Assembly (NCBI GenBank): GCA_903831335.1
Contig: CAIKXH010000044.1
Coordinates: 1-7,328 of the forward strand
Length of the DNA: 7,328 bases
Direction of reading: 5' to 3'
Origin: Candidatus Uhrbacteria bacterium
Lineage (GTDB): Bacteria > Patescibacteriota > Patescibacteriia > UBA9934 > GWF2-40-263
In this document: one piece after another, positions 1 to 5,147 of the stretch
Layout of the letters: each line of letters begins with the position of its first letter
Position numbering within the stretch: the stretch's first letter is position 1
The notes under the pieces: model-generated
Databases searched by the model: none
Seen by the model: only the letters and a program-made list of their open reading frames with translations
What the model was told of the DNA's origin: nothing
Position numbers and translations under genes: made by a program

Positions 1-564
1 ATTTAAAAGAAATGAGGCAATAATAAGTGTTGGAAATCCACTTGTGACGACAAGCACCCCTCCGACAGCCGCTGCCCCTGCCGCCCCTAAATCTGTAAGG
101 GTAAAATAGGTTCCCCAAGTGCTTCCTTCTTTTTCTTTGTCTATGTGGCGTGTGAAAATAGCAGACCAGGAAGGGAACATGGATGCAGACGCGAGTCCAT
201 AGAGAAATTGAACAAAATAAAGTTCTTGGGGTGTGTGAACCCAGAGATAAAAAAGTGGGATGATCGCGGTTGCAAGTGAACCACCAATAAGAAACCAGTA
301 GTCATCCATTTCTCCATGGATACGATCAATGATTGAAGCAATTGGAATTTGGAAAAAGCTTTTTGAAAAAAGGTAAATCGTTGCGGCGATTCCGGCTACA
401 GCTGCATTTCCTCCTTGAATTCGGTCAATGATAAAAAGGGCAAAAATTGGGGCAAGCAAGCCAGTCGCTCCACGCCAGACAACGTCTCCCAAAATGAGAA
501 ATCGAATCGCTGGGTTCATGTTAAGGAGAAAATATTCTCTGTAACTAATCGATCGTTTTGACAT
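1..564 (-). CDS. MFS transporter, N-terminal part (runs off the left edge)
   Basis: This is an open frame of 188 codons starting at ATG 564 and continuing past position 1, so only the N-terminal half is present. The translation begins MSKRSISYREYFLLNMNPAI and has hydrophobic segments at about residues 20-45, 53-75, 88-108, 114-137 and 150-185. The charged turn IIDRIHGEMDDYW (about 78-90), after the second helix, resembles the motif A loop of the major facilitator superfamily. Such proteins are inner-membrane secondary transporters; the substrate cannot be read from this fragment. The gene is divergent from prs with a 89-base gap. No Shine-Dalgarno sequence precedes the ATG, and an extended -10 box lies only 8 bases upstream, so the mRNA may be leaderless. 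Family assignment is by reading the topology and loop motif, not by a search. Confidence 0.8.
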   Translation of the reverse strand, partial: MSKRSISYREYFLLNMNPAIRFLILGDVVWRGATGLLAPIFALFIIDRIQGGNAAVAGIAATIYLFSKSFFQIPIASIIDRIHGEMDDYWFLIGGSLATAIIPLFYLWVHTPQELYFVQFLYGLASASMFPSWSAIFTRHIDKEKEGSTWGTYFTLTDLGAAGAAAVGGVLVVTSGFPTLIIASFLLN

Positions 565-572
565 ATGCAACA

Positions 573-581
573 AGTATATCA
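573..581 (-). promoter_or_regulatory. extended -10 promoter of the MFS gene
   Basis: On the minus strand TGATATACT reads as an extended -10 (TG, one base, TATACT). No good -35 lies 17 bases upstream, which is tolerated by extended -10 promoters. Transcription would start around 564-566, at or right before the ATG, giving a leaderless transcript. Confidence 0.5.
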
Positions 582-599
582 GATTTCTCTCTGGATCTG

Positions 600-628
600 T
601 TGACGCATCTGTGAAATTGGGATAAAAC
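600..628 (+). promoter_or_regulatory. probable promoter of prs
   Basis: TTGACG (600-605) is followed after 17 bases by TAAAAC (623-628), a good -35 with a 4/6 -10. Start of transcription would be near 635, leaving a short leader that contains the run AGGGGGA (643-649), which serves as Shine-Dalgarno for the ATG at 654. Confidence 0.45.
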
Positions 629-653
629 ACTCACGCTTTTATAGGGGGACTTC

Positions 654-1769
654 ATGTTGAATGAAGAGCAGAGAAGAAAAGCACCACACAATCGGAATGG
701 CGGTCTCACAATCGTTCCCATGCCGGGATTCGAAGGGTTTGCAGAAAGAATCAAGGAGCGAATTCAGACGAGGAGTTTGAAACCCACACGGGATTTCCCG
801 GATGGGTGCATTACCCCTGTTGACATCGTTGTCCCAAAATTCGGTCTGCGTCCAAGTGGAGAACCGTTTCAGCAACTCGGAAATGCTCACGTTGGTGGGC
901 ACAACTGTTTCGTGATTACGAGTGGTCCTGGTACCTACAAAATGATGATGCAACTCATTTTGGTCATTGGATATCTTGCTGCACGAAAGGCGAGCTGCAT
1001 CACGATCATCAGCGGATACTTTCCGCTCGCACGTTCAGACAAAGATGAAGGCGAACTCGAACTTGCTCTTCCAGCATTTCTGATGATTGCCCTCAAAGCA
1101 GAATCACAAGGTCTCTTGAAGCGAATCGTGTGTGCTGATCCACATTCAGACCAAATGGTCATGGCAGCAGATCCGGGGGTAATTACTCCGGTGTACCTCA
1201 CGCTTCGCATTCTGCGCTTTGTTGTCGCGGAAGCAATGAAGGCTTCAGATCAGATTTGTCTTGCTTTTCCTGATGACACAGCAGCGAAGCGCTATGAGCC
1301 AGCTGTCGCCATTCTGGAAAAAGAACTTGGCAGATCATTCCCGTTCATTTCAACAGCTGCTCGTCGGAAGTCTGGAAACGAAAAGAACATCAAGTACATC
1401 GTTGGTGATCTCGACAAGATGAAAGATTCGATCGTCATTGCTCTTGATGATGAAACCGCAACGGGCGGAAGTCAGATCAAGGCTGCTGATCGATTCAAGA
1501 AGGATTTCGGAGCAAAAGAAGTTTGGGCTGCTGTCACACACGGCATTTTGTGCGGGAATGCGCCTGAGCTTTTCCTTGCACCCGATTGTCCTGTTGATCG
1601 GCTCTACATCACAGATACGATTCCCGCAGAAGGAAGAGAAGACCTGCAAGAACTTATTGAATCAGGATGTCTTCATGTGATGTCTTGGGTCGATGACTGT
1701 GCAGAAGTGATCTACCATCTTCATTGGGGATCATCATCCATTCGCGGCATTCGCGGGTCACGAGGCTAA
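654..1769 (+). CDS. prs: ribose-phosphate diphosphokinase (PRPP synthetase), divergent
   Basis: The likely cytosolic reaction is ribose 5-phosphate plus ATP to PRPP plus AMP, the entry to purine, pyrimidine, histidine and NAD pathways. Recognisable elements in order: GYFPLARSDKDEG (residues 121-133), the counterpart of the flexible YFPYARQDR loop; CADPHSDQ (160-167), counterpart of the DLHSGQ segment; DDETATGGS (265-273), the PRPP-binding loop normally written DDxxDTGGT; and THGILCGNA (295-303). At 371 residues it is longer than the usual 310-320, with an N-terminal extension and insertions between motifs. The ATG at 654 is preceded by a strong purine-rich Shine-Dalgarno sequence. It stands alone between its own promoter and terminator. 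Changes such as Q to S in the ARQD motif mean activity is inferred; a PRPP synthetase-associated regulatory paralogue is the alternative. Confidence 0.85.
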   Translation: MLNEEQRRKAPHNRNGGLTIVPMPGFEGFAERIKERIQTRSLKPTRDFPDGCITPVDIVVPKFGLRPSGEPFQQLGNAHVGGHNCFVITSGPGTYKMMMQLILVIGYLAARKASCITIISGYFPLARSDKDEGELELALPAFLMIALKAESQGLLKRIVCADPHSDQMVMAADPGVITPVYLTLRILRFVVAEAMKASDQICLAFPDDTAAKRYEPAVAILEKELGRSFPFISTAARRKSGNEKNIKYIVGDLDKMKDSIVIALDDETATGGSQIKAADRFKKDFGAKEVWAAVTHGILCGNAPELFLAPDCPVDRLYITDTIPAEGREDLQELIESGCLHVMSWVDDCAEVIYHLHWGSSSIRGIRGSRG

Positions 1770-1797
1770 CTGTTTCCGAAAGGGGAGCAGTTTTTTT
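1768..1797 (+). terminator. Rho-independent terminator of prs
   Basis: AACTGTTTCC (1768-1777) pairs with GGGAGCAGTT (1783-1792), including two G-T wobbles, around the loop GAAAG, and a run of seven T ends at 1797. The stem begins inside the prs stop codon. Confidence 0.85.
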
Positions 1798-1847
1798 GTC
1801 GGCAAAAATCCTGTATGATGATATGTAAGAATCTTAAGTAAATTTTT

Positions 1848-2069
1848 ATGAGTTTATTAAAGCATAAACAATCCCTGATAAAATTATTGCGTGAAAGCAT
1901 CATGATGATTATTGGAGCGATTCTTATCTGGAGGGGAGTTTGGATTTTACTAGACATGTTCGATAATCGTTTTTTTGGTGGAACACACGTTTGGTCTTCT
2001 GTTGCGGGGATTCTTATAGGGGTTATATTGGTTTATTTCGCTGATCGTGATCTGGAGGATGTCGTCTAA
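1848..2069 (+). CDS. small two-helix membrane protein, unknown function
   Basis: A 73-residue protein. Residues about 17-37 (SIMMIIGAILIWRGVWILLD) and about 48-66 (VWSSVAGILIGVILVYFA) are two membrane segments joined by a short polar turn containing DNRFFGGTH. The ends are charged, basic at the N terminus (KHKQ) and acidic at the C terminus (DRDLEDVV), which suggests both termini face the cytoplasm under the positive-inside rule. I recognise no family and assign no function. It sits between the prs terminator and the tRNA promoter, so it is transcribed alone. TATGAT at 1814-1819 could be its -10; there is no clear Shine-Dalgarno before the ATG. The compact hydrophobic pattern and the isolated position make a real gene likely. 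Confidence 0.65.
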   Translation: MSLLKHKQSLIKLLRESIMMIIGAILIWRGVWILLDMFDNRFFGGTHVWSSVAGILIGVILVYFADRDLEDVV

Positions 2070-2088
2070 AATTCCCCATTTTTGCATC

Positions 2089-2117
2089 TTGCAAGAATCA
2101 AGAACGATTGTTATAAT
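2089..2117 (+). promoter_or_regulatory. promoter of tRNA-Asn
   Basis: TTGCAA (2089-2094), a 17-base spacer and a perfect TATAAT (2112-2117) lie 21 bases before the tRNA. This is the closest match to the bacterial consensus in the window. Confidence 0.85.
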
Positions 2118-2138
2118 CCCGTCGCGTTGAAAAAACGT

Positions 2139-2213
2139 TCCGAGGTAGCTCAGCGGCAGAGCGGCTCGCTGTTAACGAGATGGTCGTGGGTTCGATCCCC
2201 ACCCTCGGAGCCA
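2139..2213 (+). tRNA. tRNA-Asn (anticodon GTT), CCA encoded
   Basis: The cloverleaf is complete: acceptor stem TCCGAGG (2139-2145) with CCTCGGA (2203-2209), D arm GCTC/GAGC around a 7-base loop, anticodon loop CTGTTAA giving anticodon GTT, variable loop TGGTC, and T arm GTGGG/CCCAC around TTCGATC. The discriminator is G2210 and CCA is encoded at 2211-2213. The anticodon stem has a G-A opposition at its outermost pair (27-43). The 3' end is repeated at 6052-6069 (see the repeat entries), and it also takes part in a long perfect hairpin with the downstream terminator. Confidence 0.97.
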
Positions 2214-2221
2214 TACAAAAA
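2204..2221 (+). repeat. direct repeat copy 1: tRNA-Asn 3' end (attachment-site-like)
   Basis: CTCGGAGCCATACAAAAA covers the last 10 bases of the tRNA including CCA, plus 8 bases downstream. The same 18 bases recur at 6052-6069. TTCGA of the T loop (2191-2195) also has a counterpart at identical spacing from the second copy (6039-6043). A tRNA 3' end duplicated at the far edge of a gene cassette is the usual footprint of site-specific integration. Confidence 0.6.
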
Positions 2222-2256
2222 ACCCCAGCTTCACGTTGGGGTTTTTTGTATGGCTC
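2208..2256 (+). terminator. Rho-independent terminator of tRNA-Asn, long perfect hairpin
   Basis: The core is CAAAAAACCCCA (2216-2227) against TGGGGTTTTTTG (2237-2248), around the loop region GCTTCACGT. Pairing continues outward without a break to 2208 and 2256, so the stem is 20 bp and takes in the discriminator and CCA of the tRNA. A-runs on one side and T-runs on the other let it act in both directions. The 29-base core (2218-2246) is identical to 6729-6757. Confidence 0.85.
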
Positions 2257-2458
2257 GCAAACCGAAGGTTTGCCAATTAATCGCCTGTGTCACATTGCGA
2301 TTAATTGCGAGGGTGGGGATTTGCCGAGCGGAGAAAGCCTTGTTTACAATAGGCTCTTCGAGAGCGAGGCAATTCCCATGTTCGGAGCTATGACTGACAG
2401 TGTCTGGCGACCCAGATGCTGTCAGTCAAAAATCCATCACAAATGTGGTGGTTTTTTG
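2257..2458 (+). ncRNA. possible structured RNA, unknown family
   Basis: No credible protein frame lies here, but the stretch is dense in potential stems: GCAAACC/GGTTTGC (2257-2263 with 2267-2273); an 11-bp perfect stem (2274-2284 with 2297-2307); a 10-bp stem with one mismatch (2316-2325 with 2368-2377) enclosing the alternative small hairpins 2337-2354 and 2353-2365; a 17-bp stem with two wobbles (2391-2407 with 2412-2428, loop CGAC); and finally a terminator at 2434-2458. That order, ending in a terminator, is what a small structured transcript would show. I do not recognise tmRNA, 6S, SRP or RNase P RNA signatures. No good promoter is visible, so it may be made by read-through past the tRNA terminator, or may be decayed inverted-repeat DNA. 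Confidence 0.35.
2434..2458 (+). terminator. Rho-independent terminator
   Basis: CCATCAC (2434-2440) pairs with GTGGTGG (2445-2451), one wobble, around AAAT, followed by six T at 2452-2457. It would end a transcript from the structured region to its left, as no protein gene precedes it. Confidence 0.65.
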
Positions 2459-2652
2459 TTTCGTTGAGCGATTATTTTTATTCGTAAAAGTTCGATCCCC
2501 AGATGCATGGAAAAAACACGGGTGGGAACAGAAACGAATTAAATGATCGCTAAGATTGCAAATATGAAAATCTTCCAAGAATTCGTTCGGTTCGATTCCC
2601 GTCCAGAGTTCGACCCATGTGGGAATTCCGAACTTGAGTTAGAAAATACAAT
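2459..2652. other. non-coding stretch with tRNA-like fragments and a hairpin
   Basis: I see no convincing gene. GTTCGATCCCCA at 2490-2501 is identical to the T arm of the tRNA (2190-2201), and GGTTCGATTCCCG (2589-2601) looks like another T arm, but neither has a pairing T stem or an acceptor stem. A hairpin forms from GTTCGG (2585-2590) and ATTCCC (2595-2600) with GGGAAT (2621-2626) and CCGAAC (2628-2633). This may be debris of tRNA-targeted integration. Confidence 0.4.
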
Positions 2653-2683
2653 AAAATTAAAAAAAGAGCAGTCAAACTGCTCT
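2653..2683 (-). terminator. Rho-independent terminator of the G3E GTPase gene
   Basis: On the minus strand AGAGCAGT (2683-2676) pairs with ACTGCTCT (2672-2665) around TTG, followed by a run of T and a T-rich tail. It starts 7 bases after the stop codon (2692-2690) and closes the minus-strand arm of the metal locus. Confidence 0.88.
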
Positions 2684-2689
2684 CAAGAT

Positions 2690-4243
2690 TCAAATTGCGT
2701 TTACGACCCGTTGCCACTCGTTCACTGCACGAATGTAGTCGGGACGCTGTGTCAGATAAAGTTGCATCATGTGCTGTGCGACTTCACGAAACGATTCCAC
2801 GGAGCTCCCATGAGTCTTTGCGACAGACACAGCACGTTCAAATTCTTTTGCTTGCCAATAACCTTGATCGACATCCGTCGGTTGTTCGGGTGGAGCATGG
2901 GTCGTTTCCAGTTTTGCGAATCCTTCGATGACCATATTCCACGGAGAGGGATCAAGAATCTTATCGCAAAGAACAGAACCGAGTTCCACAGGATTTTCCG
3001 AAACCCACCAACAGAGTGAAATTCCGAGTTCTCGCATGGCGACAGGTGTTTGAAGTTCGATATCCGTCGAAAGTTTTTCCGCACACGCACACCAGTACTC
3101 GCATGCATGTACGAGGAATTCATTCCAAACGTGTGGTTTGAGTCCTGGTTGACGACAGAATTCTTTTGCAACTTGTAGAGGCTCGGGATGCGTCAGAATC
3201 ACATCGCGATGCACAAGCGGTTGTGCAGGAATCTTTGCGATTAGCTCATGTGCGAACCGAATGCGATCTTCCAGCGAATCACCACGATCCCGTCGCATGA
3301 GAGCAATGGTGTCGAGATTAAGAAGGTTGGTCGCAACTTGTCGAAATTCTGCTACGACCGCTTCCCATGTCTCGCATGGATGTGCGAAGTAGGTGGTCAA
3401 GAACGATCGTTCATCACTCCAACCCATTTCGAACGCACCATGAACCCAATCGAAGCGTTGTCCTTGCACTGCACCTTTTGCGCGCAACAATCCAACTTCT
3501 TTCAAAGAATCCAATACATCTCGAATTTGCACTTGAGTCACATTGACTTTCAGTTCGATCGCATACGATATGGCGCCATGATTGTGATCGTGGTCATGAT
3601 GGTGCTCATGTTCGTGATGATGATCACAACAAGCATGTTTGACAGGCATGATGCGAAAACCTTTCTGTACGCGAGAAATCATTTCAGGCGTGAGACCTTG
3701 GTCTTTGCCAATCATGAACACAGGAGCGCGAGAATTTTGTGCGATGATTTTTCGCACATGTTCTGCGTCCTCAAGTGAGGTGTCGAGTTTAGTCACAAGC
3801 ACCGCACTTGTCGCGGCTTGTAGTTGAGATGCGAGAATATCGCCGTAGCAACGGAGGTTTGCGTCTAAGTGCTGTGCATCGAAGACACAAACGATTTCAT
3901 ATGAGAGATCAAACATGCGAGCAAGATCGCGAGCCGTTGAGAGTGATTCTCGACCTGACGTGAAGCCGAAACCTTCAATGAGGAAACGGTCGAAGGAATC
4001 GAGATGCGTTTCGATCAACTTCTCAAGACCACCACGGTCTTGGCAAGTGAAACATCCGTTCGCCATTGTTGCGACTGTACCGAACTGTTCGAGAATCGCA
4101 GCATCAACCGTCTCGGGAGTTCCTCCGTCGTTCACGATAACCATCGTGCGGTCGGGGAGCGTGTGATGCTCAAGTGTGTTTCGAATGAGTGTGGTTTTAC
4201 CAGCAGCGGGTGTGCCGACAAGCCAAATGAGTGTTTTCTTCAC
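2690..4243 (-). CDS. G3E/COG0523 metallochaperone GTPase with His-rich loop and extra C-terminal domain
   Basis: A cytosolic P-loop GTPase of the family of CobW, ZigA/ZagA and YjiA, which use GTP hydrolysis to deliver metals, often zinc under starvation. From the GTG start: Walker A GTPAAGKTT (residues 10-18); GCFTC (63-67) where most members have GCxCC, so one cysteine of CxCC is replaced by threonine and a CxxC remains; base-specificity motif TKLD (151-154); a metal-binding stretch (203-222) with 11 His, two Cys and several Asp/Glu; and a CobW C-terminal-like segment (about 226-310). Residues 310-517 are additional, mostly helical, with no family I recognise; usual members are 300-400 residues. 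I chose GTG 4243 because AAGGA lies 6 bases upstream and the P-loop then sits at the normal distance. An in-frame ATG at 4285 has no such site and lies in operator 1. The gene diverges from the NAS-like operon. Confidence 0.9.
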   Translation of the reverse strand: MKKTLIWLVGTPAAGKTTLIRNTLEHHTLPDRTMVIVNDGGTPETVDAAILEQFGTVATMANGCFTCQDRGGLEKLIETHLDSFDRFLIEGFGFTSGRESLSTARDLARMFDLSYEIVCVFDAQHLDANLRCYGDILASQLQAATSAVLVTKLDTSLEDAEHVRKIIAQNSRAPVFMIGKDQGLTPEMISRVQKGFRIMPVKHACCDHHHEHEHHHDHDHNHGAISYAIELKVNVTQVQIRDVLDSLKEVGLLRAKGAVQGQRFDWVHGAFEMGWSDERSFLTTYFAHPCETWEAVVAEFRQVATNLLNLDTIALMRRDRGDSLEDRIRFAHELIAKIPAQPLVHRDVILTHPEPLQVAKEFCRQPGLKPHVWNEFLVHACEYWCACAEKLSTDIELQTPVAMRELGISLCWWVSENPVELGSVLCDKILDPSPWNMVIEGFAKLETTHAPPEQPTDVDQGYWQAKEFERAVSVAKTHGSSVESFREVAQHMMQLYLTQRPDYIRAVNEWQRVVNAI

Positions 4244-4274
4244 GGGGTTTCCTTGTTTTGTTTGATATTCACAA

Positions 4275-4291
4275 ATGCAACTCATTTGCGT
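4275..4291 (-). promoter_or_regulatory. operator 1, Fur/Zur-type box upstream of the GTPase gene
   Basis: ATGCAACTCATTTGCGT contains two 6-base half-sites, GCAACT and ATTTGC, around one central base. Widened to TGCAACT-C-ATTTGCG it has the 7-1-7 layout of Fur-family boxes. The reverse complement of operator 2 matches it at 15 of 17 positions. It lies in the leader of the GTPase gene, 32-48 bases before the GTG start, where a bound repressor would block transcription. Confidence 0.65.
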
Positions 4292-4304
4292 TTATGAATA
4301 GATT

Positions 4305-4338
4305 TATATTGACAGAAGGCATTTCCTCTGTCAATATA
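4305..4338. promoter_or_regulatory. divergent promoter region, 12-bp inverted repeat with convergent TTGACA boxes
   Basis: TATATTGACAGA (4305-4316) and TCTGTCAATATA (4327-4338) are perfect inverted repeats separated by 10 bases. Each arm carries TTGACA: plus strand 4309-4314, minus strand 4334-4329. The -10 boxes are less certain. Rightward candidates are TATAGA (4335-4340, spacer 20) or AATAAT (4345-4350), a 5/6 match lying inside operator 2. Leftward, TATAAA (4308-4303, spacer 20) is the best. The two promoters overlap and point away from each other past the flanking operators. Confidence 0.55.
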
Positions 4339-4339
4339 G

Positions 4340-4356
4340 ACGCAAATAATTTGCAT
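4340..4356 (+). promoter_or_regulatory. operator 2, Fur/Zur-type box upstream of the NAS-like operon
   Basis: ACGCAAATAATTTGCAT holds a perfect 13-bp palindrome GCAAAT-A-ATTTGC (4342-4354). It ends 2 bases before the ATG of the NAS-like gene and covers a possible -10 or the expected transcription start. With operator 1 it suggests that the repressor at the end of the operon controls both arms and itself. Assignment to this repressor is inferred from proximity and architecture. Confidence 0.7.
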
Positions 4357-4358
4357 CT

Positions 4359-5147
4359 ATGTTTTCCCGATTTTTCTTCTTAATACAAGCAAACGCCATT
4401 GTCTGGCTCTTAGAACAGCAATCCTCCTTGCGTCCGAATCCGCTTGTGAATTTTTTATTGCGTCATCTTGTTCGGATTATTTTGCACACCAACGCAACTA
4501 TCGCAGAATCTGTATTGGATACACACGCTCATCTTGCCGAGCGGGCGCGAACCATCGCTGGAATCGCGGAAGGTTTTTTGGAACAAGATTGGGCATTTTG
4601 CATTCTGTCGCACAAGAAACCCAATCTCGCTTTATCCCAATTCCCATATCTTTCCTGCTATCAATCGCTTGCCGAAACGGAGATTCAACAGATTCGAGAA
4701 CGATCTCCCAATGCGAATACCATCTTGTTTCTCGGTGGAGGATCTCTTCCTCTCAGTGCAATTTTACTCGCACAAGCAGGTTATAACGTAACCGTGCTGG
4801 ATCACGACTCAGTCGCTGTTTCACTCAGCGCACAAATTGTAAAACGTCTTAGACTTGGAAAGATGATCGATGTGCATTTATCTTCCGCAGAACAGTTTGA
4901 CCGTTATTCTGAATTCGATGTCATTATCATCGGCGCACTCGTCGGAGAGACTGTGGAAGAAAAGAACAAACTCATTTCACAGATTATGAGTACGGCAAAG
5001 AAAGGTTGTCCCATCCTGTGTCGTTCCGTCGATGGGCTGTGCACGTTTTTATATCTTTCCGTTCCATGTCTTCACACGGACGCGACGCATGTTCCCGCGC
5101 AAAAAGGGAAACACATCAATTCACTCGTCATTTATCAAACCGTATGA
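4359..5147 (+). CDS. nicotianamine synthase-like protein
   Basis: Nicotianamine synthases condense aminobutyrate units of S-adenosylmethionine into a metal-chelating ligand; CntL-type bacterial relatives add a single unit to histidine. Motifs, compared from memory with plant and archaeal enzymes: FPYLSCYQSLAETE (residues 95-108), like the plant FPYYDNYxNLxxLE; FLGGGSLPLSAILLA (124-138), the SAM loop, plant FVGSGPLPLTSIVLA and archaeal FIGGGPLPLTGILL; VLDHD (146-150); FDVIIIGALVG (186-196), plant YDVVFLAALVG; CRSVDGLCTFLY (221-232), plant LRSAHGARAFLY; and HINSLVIY (252-259), like the archaeal C-terminal strand. At 262 residues it is close to the archaeal enzyme. The ATG at 4359 has no Shine-Dalgarno and almost no leader. 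It overlaps the next gene by 4 bases. Product and chain length cannot be predicted; another SAM-dependent aminobutyryl transferase is possible. Confidence 0.83.
   Translation: MFSRFFFLIQANAIVWLLEQQSSLRPNPLVNFLLRHLVRIILHTNATIAESVLDTHAHLAERARTIAGIAEGFLEQDWAFCILSHKKPNLALSQFPYLSCYQSLAETEIQQIRERSPNANTILFLGGGSLPLSAILLAQAGYNVTVLDHDSVAVSLSAQIVKRLRLGKMIDVHLSSAEQFDRYSEFDVIIIGALVGETVEEKNKLISQIMSTAKKGCPILCRSVDGLCTFLYLSVPCLHTDATHVPAQKGKHINSLVIYQTV

Noticed and set aside
2371..2400. 5S rRNA fragment suggested by TTCCCATG
   Set aside because: Only an 8-base resemblance to the conserved 5S segment; the surrounding order of helices does not fit 5S rRNA.
2082..2467. Open frames running across the tRNA and the hairpin region
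   Set aside because: They overlap the tRNA and terminators on the same strand and encode no recognisable protein pattern.
2589..2604. A second tRNA gene around GGTTCGATTCCCG
   Set aside because: No pairing T stem, acceptor stem or anticodon arm can be drawn around it.
4244..4285. Start of the GTPase gene at ATG 4285
   Set aside because: The 14 extra residues precede the normal N terminus of the family, have no Shine-Dalgarno, and would put the start codon inside operator 1; GTG 4243 has AAGGA at good spacing.
2543..4297. Plus-strand frames opposite the GTPase gene
   Set aside because: They are antisense shadows of a well-supported gene; their translations have no domain features.
5006..5143. 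Upstream extension of the 5144-5584 frame inside the NAS-like gene
   Set aside because: It would overlap the NAS-like gene by 142 bases, and the added residues are a shadow of its conserved C-terminal motif; the ATGA overlap at 5144 is the natural start.
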